Positions 19,335 to 28,675 of a stretch of DNA of 64,000 nucleotides are shown here, one piece after another. Both the position numbers and the translations under genes were made by a program. Under the pieces are notes generated by a model that saw only the letters and a list, made by a program, of their open reading frames with translations, searched no databases and had not been told where the DNA came from. The stretch covers positions 1 to 64,000 of the forward strand of contig NZ_CP128474.1 of the NCBI RefSeq assembly GCF_030369635.1, in the 5' to 3' direction. Each line of letters opens with the position of its first letter. The stretch's first letter is position 1. The DNA is from Microbacterium arborescens. Its GTDB lineage: Bacteria > Actinomycetota > Actinomycetes > Actinomycetales > Microbacteriaceae.

Positions 19335-21083
19335 TCAGCTTCCGGTGCAGACCCGGAGTGTGACGGTCGACCCGATCGGCACTTCTCCCGGCGCGAGCGA
19401 CTGCGATGAGACGGTTCGTCCTCCCGCGGCCGCGGCGCAGCCCGGGTCTTCGACCACCTCGGGCACCAGTTGCCGTGACTCCTGCTGCAGCTCGCGCTCG
19501 GCGGCCTCGACCGTGTATCCGGTGAGATCGACGAGAGTCACGGTGCCGCTCGCGACGACGAGGTTGACCGACGACCCCATGGCGAGCGCAGAGCCCTCCG
19601 GCGCCGAGGCCTCGATGACCGTGCCGGCAGGCAGGGTCGGGTCGTTGCGCGAGCGTACGGTGCCCAGTTGCAGACCGGCACGCTGCAGCGCTTCGGTCGC
19701 CTCCGTGCGAGAGAGGTTCTGCAAGGGCGGGACCGTGGCCATCTCCTGACCCGTCGACACGTACACCGTCACACGCTGTCCGGGAGACAGGGTGATGCCG
19801 GCGGCGGGCTCGGTGTCGATGACGTCGCCCGCCGGTACCGTGTCGTCGCTGCGGTCTGAGCGGACGGGATTCAGCTCGGCTTCCGCGATGAGGTTCTCCG
19901 CGAGGTCCCACGACTTGCCGGCGACTTCGGGCACGACGCGCGACGTGCTGGGGACGGTCGTGCCCGCGTCGCGGAAGGCCAGCACCCAGATGAGCACCGC
20001 GATGAGCAGCGCCGCGAGCACCGCGACGCCGGCCCAGATCCAGCTGACCGGGGGACCGGACTGCGTCCGCCGCATGGTGTTGTCGGTGCTGAGCTGACGA
20101 AGCGAGCGTGCCGTCTCGGCTGCATGTCGCGGGTCGGGTCCGTAGAGCTCGCTAGCGAGCGCGCCCATCTGACGCTTCGTCGGCTGTTTGCCGCCGACGG
20201 CCTGCTCGAGGGCGGCCCGGAACTCCGTGGCGTCTTGGAACCGCTGGAAGGGGCTCTTCGCGAGGGCCCGCAGCACGACGGCATCCAGCGCGCGCGGCAC
20301 CTCGTCGGAGATCTCCGACGGCGGCAGCGGCGCCTCGCTGACGTGCTGGTAGGCGACGGCCACGGGCGTCTCGCCGCGGAAGGGCGCGCGCCCGGTCAGC
20401 AGCTCGTAGAGAACGACGCCGGTCGAGTAGAGGTCGGCGCGCGCGTCGACCGGCTCGCCCTTGGCCTGCTCGGGAGAGAAGTAGGCGGCCGTGCCGATGA
20501 TCGCGGTCGTCTCGGCGACCGTCGACGACGAGTCGGACACTGCGCGTGCGATGCCGAAATCCATCACCTTCACGGCCCCCGCGTCGGTGATCATGACGTT
20601 CCCGGGCTTGATGTCGCGGTGAACGACCCCGGCGCGGTGCGAGTACTCGAGGGCCTCGAGGATGCCGTCGACGTAGCGCACCGCATCCGCCTCGGCGATG
20701 GGCCCGGCGTCGACCATGTCTTTGAGCAGGCGTCCGGTCACGAGCTCCATGACGATGTACGGCACCGAATGCTCGCTGCCGTCCGGGTCGGTCTCGGTGT
20801 CCTCACCCGCGTCGAACACCCGCACGATCGACGGGTGCGCCATGCGCGACGCCGCCTGTGCCTCGAGCCTGAACCGCATGCGGAAGCCCGCGTCGTCGGC
20901 CAGCTCGCGCTTGAGCACCTTGATGGCAACGTCTCGCCCGAGGGTGACGTCGTACCCTCGATACACGCTCGCCATGCCGCCGCGCCCGATGGGCTCGTCG
21001 ATGCGGTAGCGCCCTGACAGCACACGTTGCTCTGCCGACACGTCACTCCCTGCGTTCGACTCGTACTCGGATGTTGGACTCAT
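19335..21083 (-). CDS. pknB: PASTA-domain serine/threonine protein kinase (PknB type)
   Basis: Transmembrane Hanks-type kinase that senses cell-wall precursors and phosphorylates cell-wall and division proteins. Residues about 25-290 hold the kinase domain: glycine loop IGRGGMASVYRG, AIKVLK lysine, [10 protein letters not shown] catalytic loop, MDFGIAR and APE-equivalent YFSPEQ. One membrane helix is near 355-375. Outside are three PASTA-like repeats (each opening with PxLxxxSxxEAxxxL-type sequence), the last with a Cys pair. It is last in the operon. The 5' end is separated from pknA by 12 bases. Confidence 0.95.
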   Translation of the reverse strand: MSPTSEYESNAGSDVSAEQRVLSGRYRIDEPIGRGGMASVYRGYDVTLGRDVAIKVLKRELADDAGFRMRFRLEAQAASRMAHPSIVRVFDAGEDTETDPDGSEHSVPYIVMELVTGRLLKDMVDAGPIAEADAVRYVDGILEALEYSHRAGVVHRDIKPGNVMITDAGAVKVMDFGIARAVSDSSSTVAETTAIIGTAAYFSPEQAKGEPVDARADLYSTGVVLYELLTGRAPFRGETPVAVAYQHVSEAPLPPSEISDEVPRALDAVVLRALAKSPFQRFQDATEFRAALEQAVGGKQPTKRQMGALASELYGPDPRHAAETARSLRQLSTDNTMRRTQSGPPVSWIWAGVAVLAALLIAVLIWVLAFRDAGTTVPSTSRVVPEVAGKSWDLAENLIAEAELNPVRSDRSDDTVPAGDVIDTEPAAGITLSPGQRVTVYVSTGQEMATVPPLQNLSRTEATEALQRAGLQLGTVRSRNDPTLPAGTVIEASAPEGSALAMGSSVNLVVASGTVTLVDLTGYTVEAAERELQQESRQLVPEVVEDPGCAAAAGGRTVSSQSLAPGEVPIGSTVTLRVCTGS

Positions 21084-21095
21084 GGTCGAACTCGG

Positions 21096-22934
21096 TCAGT
21101 TGTTGCTTCCGCCGTTGCCGTTTCCGCCGCCGTTGCTGCCGCCGTTGCCGTTCTGGCTGGGGGTCGGCGACGGCGCCGTCTGAATCGTGGCGGCCGCCTC
21201 GGAAGAGGCGGGCGACGTGCGGTCGCCGCTCTCACCCGCGCACGTCACGGTGTACGTGACCGAAAGGGCTCCGGAGTCTCCGACGGTGACCGGAGCCGGG
21301 CGCTGGTTGAGGCTGAAGCTCGACGTGGTCTGGCCGTTGGCGAACGTGCCGCCCGAGACCGTGAAGCGGTACTCCGACGGGGTCAGACCCGCGGGGCACG
21401 TGTAGCTCGACCACATGACCTGCACGGTCGAGCCCGCGGTGACGCTGGTGACGGTCTGCCCGTTCGACTGGATGGTCGGTGCGGCCGGCGCCTCGAGCGG
21501 GCTCTGCTCGGCGTACGACGTCAGGGTCACCGAATCGGTGGGCTTGACGTTGCCGAGCGGGACGACGTCGTAGACCTGGCCGACCTGATCCTCGCTCGGA
21601 GCGGGGTTGCCGGGAGCGCAGGTGACGTTCTCGAGGCCGGCGCGCTCGGCGACGGCGAGAGCGTCTTCGCACGAACGGCCGGTGAGGCCGAGGCCGTCGA
21701 CGTTGATCGACGTCGGGGTGCTCGGGGTCGCCGGCGCCGAGGGCGTATCGGCGGGGGCGGACGGTGCCGAGTTGCTCGGGGTCGAGGGAGTGGGCTCGGG
21801 GTCACCGCCGCCGGAGAGCAGCGCGAAGAGCGTGCCGCCGAGCACGATCACGAGCAGCGCGATGAGCGCGACGAGAGGCCAGGTCCACCGGCTGCGCTTG
21901 CGCTTGGGCGTCTCGTTGAGATCGGCGTCGGCAGCCGCGGCGTCCGACCCGGCGCCTGCAGCGCCCGCAGCGGCGAGCCCGGCACCGGCCGCCGCAGCGC
22001 CTGCCGGCAGCAGCAGAGTCGCGGTGTCGCCTCCCTCTGAGGGCAACAGCTGCGTCATGTCGCTCGTGCCGGCGCCGGCCGCGATCGCCGGGACCGCAGC
22101 GTGAGCCGCGGCCAGATCTCCGCGGCGGAGGGCGGATGCCGCCCGTGCGACGGCCGACGCGGATGCCGGACGGTCATCGGGCTTCTTCGCGATCATCGCG
22201 AGGATGAGCCTCTGCACCGGGTCGGAAACGGTCGCAGGCAGCGGCGGAGGCTGCTCGTTGATCTGCGCCATGGCGATCGCGACCTGCGACTCACCCGTGA
22301 ACGGACGCTTGCCCGCGACGGACTCGTACGCGACGATGCCGAGCGAGTAGATGTCGGTCGCCGGGGATGCCGGGTGCCCCGAGGCCTGCTCGGGGGAGAG
22401 GTACTGCACCGTGCCCATGACCTGACCGGTCGCTGTCAGCGGCACCTGATCGGCGATGCGCGCGATGCCGAAGTCGGTGATCTTCACGCGGCCGTCGGGG
22501 GTGATGAGAAGGTTTCCCGGCTTGATGTCGCGGTGTACGAGGCCAGCCGCGTGCGCAGCCTGCAGCGCCGATGCGGTCTGGGCGACGATGTCGAGCGTCT
22601 TGTCCGACGACAGCGAGCCCTCGCGCTCGAGGATGGTCGACAGCGCCTCGCCGGGGACGAGCTCCATGACCAGGAACGCGCTGCCGTTCTCTTCGCCGTA
22701 GTCGAAGACGCTCGCAATGCCCTCGTGGTTCACGAGTGCAGCGTGACGGGCCTCGGCGCGGAAGCGCTCGAGGAACCCGGGATCACCCATGTACTCGTCT
22801 TTGAGGATCTTGATCGCCACCGTGCGGCCGATGACGTGGTCAGTGGCTTCCCACACCTCGCCCATACCGCCGATCGCGATCCGCGAATCCAGTTCGTAAC
22901 GCCCGCCGAAGCTCACGCCTTGCATGGGTCTCAT
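21096..22934 (-). CDS. pknA: Serine/threonine protein kinase (PknA position) with extended ectodomain
   Basis: Hanks-type kinase of the elongation/division cluster. The kinase domain (about 10-275) shows [29 protein letters not shown] and [10 protein letters not shown]. An Ala-rich linker and the membrane helix ([20 protein letters not shown]) follow. Unlike short PknA proteins, about 220 residues lie outside: a Pro/Ser/Thr-rich spacer, one PASTA-like unit ([17 protein letters not shown]), an Ig/fibronectin-like part and a Gly/Asn tail ([11 protein letters not shown]). Its ATG overlaps the pbpA stop by 4 bases. Naming as pknA rests on operon position. Confidence 0.93.
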   Translation of the reverse strand: MRPMQGVSFGGRYELDSRIAIGGMGEVWEATDHVIGRTVAIKILKDEYMGDPGFLERFRAEARHAALVNHEGIASVFDYGEENGSAFLVMELVPGEALSTILEREGSLSSDKTLDIVAQTASALQAAHAAGLVHRDIKPGNLLITPDGRVKITDFGIARIADQVPLTATGQVMGTVQYLSPEQASGHPASPATDIYSLGIVAYESVAGKRPFTGESQVAIAMAQINEQPPPLPATVSDPVQRLILAMIAKKPDDRPASASAVARAASALRRGDLAAAHAAVPAIAAGAGTSDMTQLLPSEGGDTATLLLPAGAAAAGAGLAAAGAAGAGSDAAAADADLNETPKRKRSRWTWPLVALIALLVIVLGGTLFALLSGGGDPEPTPSTPSNSAPSAPADTPSAPATPSTPTSINVDGLGLTGRSCEDALAVAERAGLENVTCAPGNPAPSEDQVGQVYDVVPLGNVKPTDSVTLTSYAEQSPLEAPAAPTIQSNGQTVTSVTAGSTVQVMWSSYTCPAGLTPSEYRFTVSGGTFANGQTTSSFSLNQRPAPVTVGDSGALSVTYTVTCAGESGDRTSPASSEAAATIQTAPSPTPSQNGNGGSNGGGNGNGGSNN

Positions 22935-24388
22935 CTGTTCAGCACCGCCTCGATAACCTTCTTCGCAATGGGGGCTGCGATCCCGCTGCTCGTCCCGGCC
23001 TGCCCCTGGCCGCCCCCGTTCTCGACCATCACTGTGACGGCCACCTGGGGGTCATCCGCCGGCGCGAAGCCGGTGAACCACAACGTGTACGGATCGCCTG
23101 GACCGTGCTCCGCAGTGCCCGTTTTTCCGGCGACATCGACGCCGTCTATTCTTGCACCGCTCGCCGCACCATCACGGACATTGGCGACCATGAGGGTTCG
23201 CATCTGCTCGGCGACATCCGTGCTGAGCGCACGTCCGAACTCGCTCGGCTCGAACTTCTCCTGCACCGTCAGGTCTGGTGCGACGACGGAGTCGAGCAGC
23301 TGCGGCTTCATCACCATGCCGCCGTTCGCGATGCCGGCCGAGACCTGGTTGATCTGCAGCGGCGTCGCGACGACGTCCCCCTGACCGAAGCCGGAGAGCG
23401 CCGTGCGGGCGTCGTTCAGTCCTCGGGGGTACTCGGACGCGGCCGCCGGGAGCGGGATCTCCATCTCGCTGTTGAACCCGAACTTCTCGGCCTCTTCGCG
23501 GATGGCGTCGTCGCCGAGTTCGACCGCGAGCTCGGCCATCGGGATGTTGCAGCTGAGTCGGAGCGCGGTCGCCAGGGTGACCGTGTCGCCGGGGCCACAG
23601 GTGCCGAGGTCGAAGTTGTGGAGCGTGTTGCTCGTGCCGGGGATCGTCCAGGTCGCGGGGTTGGGGAACGTCGAGTCGGGCGTGTACTTGCCTGACGACA
23701 GTGCGGCCGAGGCCACGACGAGCTTGAAGGTCGATCCGGGCGGGTTGAGGTCGCCGCCGATGGCGCGGTTGAACAGCGGCTTGAGGGGGTCGGCCGCGAG
23801 CTGGTCGTATGCCGCGTTGACCTCGGCGGAATCATGCGAGGCGAGCAGGTTGGTGTCGAAGCTCGGGCTCGTCACCATGGCCAGGATGCGTCCGGTCGAC
23901 GGGTCGCTCGCGACGACGGCGCCCTCGTACCCCTGCAGGGCGTCGAAGGCGGCCTGCTGGATCTTGGGGTCGACCGTGAGCAGCACGTTCGACCCGCGCG
24001 CGGGTGCACCCGAGATGATCTGCTCGAGGCGGGCGAGGAACTGCGTGTCGTCGGTGCCCGAGAGCGACTGGTTCATGATCTGCTCGATGCCCGTCGACGA
24101 GCCCAGCACCGGGTTGATCCAGCCCGTGATGGGCGCCCACAGGGCGGCATCCGTGTACTGGCGCTGCCACGAGTAGATGTCGCCGCTCGGCACGGATGCC
24201 GCAACGACCGAGCCGCCCGCGATGATCGACCCGCGCTGAACCTCGAACGAGTCGTACAGCGTCCGCCGGTTGCCCGGGTTCTCGTTCAGCGCCTGGGCCT
24301 GGATCACCTGGATCCAGCTGGTCGAGACGAACAGCGCGAGGAACATCGCCAGCATCACGAAGCTGAGGCGCCGCAGTTCCTTGGTCAT
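22931..24388 (-). CDS. pbpA: Penicillin-binding protein 2 (transpeptidase, PbpA type)
   Basis: Class B peptidoglycan transpeptidase that works with RodA. The 485-residue protein has an N-terminal membrane helix ([18 protein letters not shown]), the catalytic SxxK as PPGSTFKL, SxN as [10 protein letters not shown], and KTGTAE in the third motif. Starts and stops overlap with rodA and pknA (ATGA), giving a translationally coupled elongation module. The start is the ATG 24388; the open frame upstream is antisense-like sequence over rodA and is not part of it. Confidence 0.96.
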   Translation of the reverse strand: MTKELRRLSFVMLAMFLALFVSTSWIQVIQAQALNENPGNRRTLYDSFEVQRGSIIAGGSVVAASVPSGDIYSWQRQYTDAALWAPITGWINPVLGSSTGIEQIMNQSLSGTDDTQFLARLEQIISGAPARGSNVLLTVDPKIQQAAFDALQGYEGAVVASDPSTGRILAMVTSPSFDTNLLASHDSAEVNAAYDQLAADPLKPLFNRAIGGDLNPPGSTFKLVVASAALSSGKYTPDSTFPNPATWTIPGTSNTLHNFDLGTCGPGDTVTLATALRLSCNIPMAELAVELGDDAIREEAEKFGFNSEMEIPLPAAASEYPRGLNDARTALSGFGQGDVVATPLQINQVSAGIANGGMVMKPQLLDSVVAPDLTVQEKFEPSEFGRALSTDVAEQMRTLMVANVRDGAASGARIDGVDVAGKTGTAEHGPGDPYTLWFTGFAPADDPQVAVTVMVENGGGQGQAGTSSGIAAPIAKKVIEAVLNR

Positions 24389-25770
24389 CCGATCACCACC
24401 CGGGGTCGAGAGCGAACCGCATCCGAGATGCGGAGGAGGAGGGCCACGATGATCCAGTTGGCCACGAGCGACGAGCCGCCCGCTGCGAGGAATGGCGTCG
24501 TCAGGCCCGTCAGGGGGATGACCCGGGTCACGCCGCCGACCATGATGAACACCTGCAGCGCGATCGTGAACGACAGGCCGGTCGCGAGCAGCTTGCCGAA
24601 GTCGTCCTGGCCCGCCAGGCCGATGCGCACGCCGCGGCTCGTGAAGACCATGTAGAGGCACAGCAGAGCGAAGACGCCGATGAGGCCGAGCTCTTCACCG
24701 AGGCTCGGGAAGATGTAGTCGCTCTGCGACAGCGGTGTCATCCACGGGCGACCCTGGCCGAGCCCGGTGCCGATGAACCCGCCCTTGGCGAGTCCGTAGA
24801 GGCCGTTGATGAGCTGGAAGCTGCCGCCCGCGGCATCGACGTTGTTCGGGTCGAAGGGGTTCAGCCAGTTCTGGAAGCGACCGTTGACGTACGGCAGCAC
24901 CTGCGAGGCGAGGATCACCCCTGCCAGCACCAGGCTGAGGCCGATCATGACCCAGCTGGTCTTTCCCGTCGCGACGTAGAGCATCGCGATGAACATGCCG
25001 AAGATCAGGGTTCCGGTGCCCAGGTCGCGCTGGAGCACGATGATGCCCAGCGAGATCGCCCAGATGACCAGCACCGGGCCGAGCTCGCGTGCCCGGGGCC
25101 ACGTCACGCCGAGGAACCGGGTGCCCACGGACGTGAGCGACTCGCGCGTGCGCACCAGGTAGCCCGCGAAGAAGATCGCCAGGGCGATCTTCGCCAGCTC
25201 GCCGGGCTGGAACGAGACGATGCCGCCGATCGACACCCACACGTCGGCGCCGGCCTCGACACCCAGGCCCGGGACGAACGGCAGCAGCAAGAGCGCGATG
25301 CCCGCGAAGCCGAAGACGTACGTGTACCGGAAGAGCACGCGGTAGTTGCGCAGGGCGATCACCACGATGAGCGCGGCCACCAAGGCGATCGCGCACCAGA
25401 CGATCTGACGCACGGCCAGCATGTCCCAGCCTTCGGACGTGCCCTCGAGGTCGATGCGGTAGATCATGGCGATGCCGATGCCCGACAGCAGGGTGGCGAT
25501 CGGAACGACGAAAGGATCGGCGTCGCGTGCTCGCAGGCGCAGCACCACGTGGATCGCCAGTGCGAGCGCGTCGAGCACGGCGCAGTAGACCAGGAACGAC
25601 GAGTCGATCGCCCCGTTCTTCCCGAGCTGCACGAGGGCGAGGGCGGCGGCGTTGATCACGAACGCGAAGAGCAGCAAGCCGAGCTCGCGGTTGCGCTGCG
25701 TCTGCGGCATCCGCAGTTTGCGCAGTGCCTTGATGACCGAGGTGTCGGCCGAGACGGCGGTGCCGGTCAC
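24385..25770 (-). CDS. rodA: Peptidoglycan glycosyltransferase, RodA/FtsW (SEDS) family
   Basis: Polytopic SEDS enzyme that polymerises lipid II into glycan strands together with PbpA. The 461-residue protein has about 12 hydrophobic segments and the family motifs WVSIGGIVSFQPGELAK, LQRDLGTGTLIF and GLGQGRPWMTPLSQSDYIF, then ATGLSFTIALQVFIMVGG near the C-terminus. The GTG start overlaps the pstP stop (GTGA). Position next to pbpA supports the RodA rather than the FtsW assignment. Confidence 0.96.
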   Translation of the reverse strand: MTGTAVSADTSVIKALRKLRMPQTQRNRELGLLLFAFVINAAALALVQLGKNGAIDSSFLVYCAVLDALALAIHVVLRLRARDADPFVVPIATLLSGIGIAMIYRIDLEGTSEGWDMLAVRQIVWCAIALVAALIVVIALRNYRVLFRYTYVFGFAGIALLLLPFVPGLGVEAGADVWVSIGGIVSFQPGELAKIALAIFFAGYLVRTRESLTSVGTRFLGVTWPRARELGPVLVIWAISLGIIVLQRDLGTGTLIFGMFIAMLYVATGKTSWVMIGLSLVLAGVILASQVLPYVNGRFQNWLNPFDPNNVDAAGGSFQLINGLYGLAKGGFIGTGLGQGRPWMTPLSQSDYIFPSLGEELGLIGVFALLCLYMVFTSRGVRIGLAGQDDFGKLLATGLSFTIALQVFIMVGGVTRVIPLTGLTTPFLAAGGSSLVANWIIVALLLRISDAVRSRPRVVIG

Positions 25771-27002
25771 GATGATCCTCCGTCCACACGCAGGTTCTCG
25801 ACGATGGCCTGCGCCTCGGCGAGCGAGTCGGCCGTGATCGCCTGCTTCACCAGGTCGAGCTGATACGGAGGCAGGTCCGCGAGGGGGATTCCGGTGTCCT
25901 CCTCGGGCGAGGAGAGCGAGATCGGTCCGATGCTCGGCGGGATGCCGCGGTAGATCACGACCGTGTCTTCGTCGACGCCCACGAAGTAGCGGGTCTGCGT
26001 CCAGCTGTAGGCGCCGAACAGCACGACCCCGATCGCCGCGAGGATGACGATGAAGCCGGCGAACCAGGTGAGTCGGCGCCGGCGCGCGCGGCGGCGGTCC
26101 TCCTCGATGAGCTCTTCGAGGAACTCAGCCGCGGGCTCGAAGTGCGTGGGCTCGTTCGCGGCCTGGCGGGCAGGATGCAGCCAGCTGCTGCGCTGCGGGC
26201 GAGCCGCGGGCACCTCGATGCCGAGCGGGTGCGAAGCCGAACCGACGACCGTCGGCGGTCCGCTGAACAGCGGGTGTTGCCCACCGACGTCGACGATGAC
26301 GATCGTGACGTTGTCGGGCGCGCCGCCGTCGAGCGCCTGCTTCAGGAGGCTGTCGGCCGTGCGGCCCGGGGCCCAGCCCTGCCCGAGGGCCTTCGCGGTG
26401 TGCGCGTCGTCGACGACGCCCGAGAGGCCGTCGGAGCACAACAGCCACCGATCGCCGGGCTGCGTGGGCATGACGAACGTGTCGATCTCAGGATCGGGGT
26501 CCATGTCGCCGAGCACACGCATCAGAACCGAGCGACGCGGGTGGTAGCGGGCTTCCTCGGGGGTGATCCGGCCCGAGTCGACCAGGCGCTGGACGAACGT
26601 GTGGTCCGTCGTGATCTGTGTGAGTGCTCCGTCGCGGAAGAGGTACAGGCGCGAGTCGCCGATGTGGGCGATGACGGCGTACTCGTCGACCATCACGAGA
26701 GCGCTGACGGTGGTGCCCATGCCGGCGAGCTCGGGGCGCACCTTGACGGTGCTGATCAGCTCGGCGGCGGTGTCGGCCAGCGCCTCGCGCAGGGCGGCCT
26801 CGGCCTCGGTGGTCGACGAGAAGGCCTGATCGAGGCTCTCGAGCCGCCGGACCGCCAGGCTCGACGCGACGTCACCGCCGGCGTGCCCGCCCATGCCGTC
26901 GGCGACGACGAACAGGTTCGAGCCGCAGAAACCCGAGTCCTGGTTGTTCGAGCGCACCTTCCCGGTATGCGAGATGGCGGCGCTGGAGCCTTGGAAGACC
27001 AT
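25767..27002 (-). CDS. pstP: PP2C-family serine/threonine phosphatase (PstP type)
   Basis: Metal-dependent phosphatase that reverses phosphorylation by the PknA/PknB kinases. The cytoplasmic catalytic domain (about 1-240) shows RSNNQDSG, VVADGMGGHAGGDVAS, AHIGDSRLYLFRDG, LCSDGLSGVVDD and GAPDNVTIVIV, the metal-binding motifs of PP2C. A charged linker and one membrane helix (about 315-340) lead to a short extracellular part. It is placed between the FHA proteins and rodA in the coupled operon. Confidence 0.95.
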   Translation of the reverse strand: MVFQGSSAAISHTGKVRSNNQDSGFCGSNLFVVADGMGGHAGGDVASSLAVRRLESLDQAFSSTTEAEAALREALADTAAELISTVKVRPELAGMGTTVSALVMVDEYAVIAHIGDSRLYLFRDGALTQITTDHTFVQRLVDSGRITPEEARYHPRRSVLMRVLGDMDPDPEIDTFVMPTQPGDRWLLCSDGLSGVVDDAHTAKALGQGWAPGRTADSLLKQALDGGAPDNVTIVIVDVGGQHPLFSGPPTVVGSASHPLGIEVPAARPQRSSWLHPARQAANEPTHFEPAAEFLEELIEEDRRRARRRRLTWFAGFIVILAAIGVVLFGAYSWTQTRYFVGVDEDTVVIYRGIPPSIGPISLSSPEEDTGIPLADLPPYQLDLVKQAITADSLAEAQAIVENLRVDGGSS

Positions 27003-27011
27003 GCGTGAGGG

Positions 27012-27569
27012 CTACTTCCGCAGTTCGAACGTCGTCGCGCCGACCTTGATCGGCGCTCCCACGACGACCGGAACCGGAGAAGCGACGCGCTCGCCGTCGT
27101 GCCACGTGCCGTTGGTCGAGTCGAGGTCCTGGATCATCCACTGGTTGCCCCACAGCACGAGACGCGCGTGGTGGCTCGAGGTGTAGTCGTCACGGATGAC
27201 GAGACCCGATTCGCTCGAGCGGCCGATGGTCAGCGGCTCGGAGCCGAGCGGAAGTTCGAGGCCGGCCTTGGGGCCGCTGGTGATGACGATGCGCGACACG
27301 GCGTCGGTCGTCGCCTTTCCGCCCTTTCCCGCCGGCGGGGGAGTGCCGACGGCGCCGACCGCCGCCGTGGCGGCATCCGGAGACGAGGTGGGCGGGCGGG
27401 TGACCGCCGGGCTCGTCTCCGGGGCGGCACTGGCGGCCGCCGGCTCGGGGAGCTTGCGCACCTTCACACCGAACAGGTCGGCGCGGAGCGAATAGACGAC
27501 GGCGAAGACGAAGAACCACAGCAGCACCAGGAAGCCGATCTGCAGCAGCAGGAGGGTCAGCGGACTCAT
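27012..27569 (-). CDS. fhaB: FHA-domain membrane protein FhaB (FipA-like)
   Basis: Phosphothreonine-binding adaptor that links the kinases to division and cell-wall enzymes. The 185-residue protein has one N-terminal membrane helix (LLLLQIGFLVLLWFFVFAVV), a Pro/Ala-rich linker and a C-terminal FHA domain with the core GRSSESGLVI, SSHHARL and DSTNGTWHDG. Its ATG overlaps the fhaA stop by 4 bases. Confidence 0.94.
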   Translation of the reverse strand: MSPLTLLLLQIGFLVLLWFFVFAVVYSLRADLFGVKVRKLPEPAAASAAPETSPAVTRPPTSSPDAATAAVGAVGTPPPAGKGGKATTDAVSRIVITSGPKAGLELPLGSEPLTIGRSSESGLVIRDDYTSSHHARLVLWGNQWMIQDLDSTNGTWHDGERVASPVPVVVGAPIKVGATTFELRK

Positions 27570-28306
27570 CGGGCGTCACCTCGGGTGTCGTACATACGGG
27601 TCGCGTCGGCAGCCGACATCCGAGGACGCGCGGGGGCCTGAGTCTGCGGGACGACGCGGAAGACGATGTCGGTGCGACCGATGTGCACGACGCCGTCCGA
27701 CGGCAGGGCGGCCTCGCTGACCCGCGCGCCGTTGAGCTGCGTGCCGTTGGTGGAACCCAGGTCGCGCACCATGGCGCGCTCGCCGTCCCAGAGGATCTCG
27801 ACGTGCTTCCGACTGGTTCCGGCGTCGGGGATGGTGATGTCGGCGTCGCTGCCGCGCCCGATGACGGTGCGCGCGGCGACGATCGGATGCCGCGTGCCGT
27901 CGATGTCGAGCACGGCCTGCCACGACACGCGGGCGCCCGCGTTCGAGTTGGAATCGACGCGGACGGTGCCCGTCGACAGCTGCGGGTCGTCCTGCAGGGC
28001 GACGGTCACGGCACCCGAGAACGAGTAGCCCTGGGCCTTCGCGTGCTTCTCGACCAGGCCGCGCAGCTCGTCGAGGAGGGCGGGGCCGATGGCGTTCATG
28101 CGCTCGGCGTCGGTGTCGGACAGGCGCACCGTGAAAGCGTTCGGAACGAGGATGCGGTCGCGGCTGACGACGGCGGCCTTCTTGTCGAGTTCGCTGCGGA
28201 GGGCGGATGCGATCTCCACCGGCTGGACGCCGCTGCGGAAGGTCTTGGCGAACGCGCCGTTGACGGCACGCTCGAGACCCTTCTCGAAGCTGTCAAGTAG
28301 TCCCAC
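27566..28306 (-). CDS. fhaA: FhaA: DUF3662 plus FHA domain protein
   Basis: First gene of the kinase/cell-wall operon. Residues 1 to about 120 form the DUF3662 domain (starting GLLDSFEKGLERAVNG), and the C-terminal part is an FHA domain with GRGSDADITIPD, TSRKHVEILW and GSTNGTQLNG. In mycobacteria FhaA binds phosphorylated PknB and MurJ. The start is a GTG at 28306 after a GGAG site; an upstream extension is possible but lies in leader sequence. The 140-base gap to tRNA-Leu must hold the operon promoter. Confidence 0.94.
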   Translation of the reverse strand: MGLLDSFEKGLERAVNGAFAKTFRSGVQPVEIASALRSELDKKAAVVSRDRILVPNAFTVRLSDTDAERMNAIGPALLDELRGLVEKHAKAQGYSFSGAVTVALQDDPQLSTGTVRVDSNSNAGARVSWQAVLDIDGTRHPIVAARTVIGRGSDADITIPDAGTSRKHVEILWDGERAMVRDLGSTNGTQLNGARVSEAALPSDGVVHIGRTDIVFRVVPQTQAPARPRMSAADATRMYDTRGDAR

Positions 28307-28447
28307 GGGGCTCCTCAGGCAGGCGGATGGTTGCTTCATCGTAGTCAGCGAGGCTGAACGGACCATGCATTGGGCCTCGGATAGCGGCTCGGGGGCCGTC
28401 GGTGGCGTGATATCCTCGGGAAGTTGAGTTCGTGGAAACACGGTCTC

Positions 28448-28530
28448 GCGCGAGTGGCGGAATAGGTAGACGCGCTGGCTTCAGGTGCCAGTGCCCGCAA
28501 GGGCGTGGGGGTTCAAGTCCCCCCTCGCGC
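28448..28530 (+). tRNA. tRNA-Leu (CAG)
   Basis: Class II tRNA with a perfect 7-bp acceptor stem (GCGCGAG / CTCGCGC), D-arm TGGCGGAATAGGTAGACGC, anticodon arm with CAG (GGCTTCAGGTGCC), long variable arm (TGCCCGCAAGGGCGT) and T-arm GGGGGTTCAAGTCCCCC. It marks the start of the accessory region and is duplicated 2.27 kb downstream. Confidence 0.97.
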
Positions 28531-28582
28531 ACAGTGAGACGAAGGCCTCCGACCGGGAAACCGGCGGAGGCCTTCGGCGTTC
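28454..28582 (+). repeat. 129-bp direct repeat, copy 1 (tRNA-Leu body and terminator)
   Basis: This segment, from tRNA position 7 to just after the terminator, recurs at 30727-30855 in the same orientation without gaps. I count two mismatches, both in the terminator. Together the copies bracket the antiporter gene, the first acetyltransferase and a jetC fragment. It could be the scar of an integration or recombination event at the tRNA locus. Confidence 0.9.
28541..28575 (+). terminator. Terminator of tRNA-Leu
   Basis: An 11-bp perfect stem GAAGGCCTCCG / CGGAGGCCTTC with an inner CCGG pairing in the loop, located 10 bases after the tRNA. It is duplicated with the tRNA copy at 30.8 kb. Confidence 0.85.
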
Positions 28583-28675
28583 TGTCATCTTTTCTCTTAT
28601 TGGGTGCTCATGTCACGCCGATAAGTTCGCGTGGTCGCCACCGGCGGCGCCGTAGGTGACGAACCGGGAGAGCCG

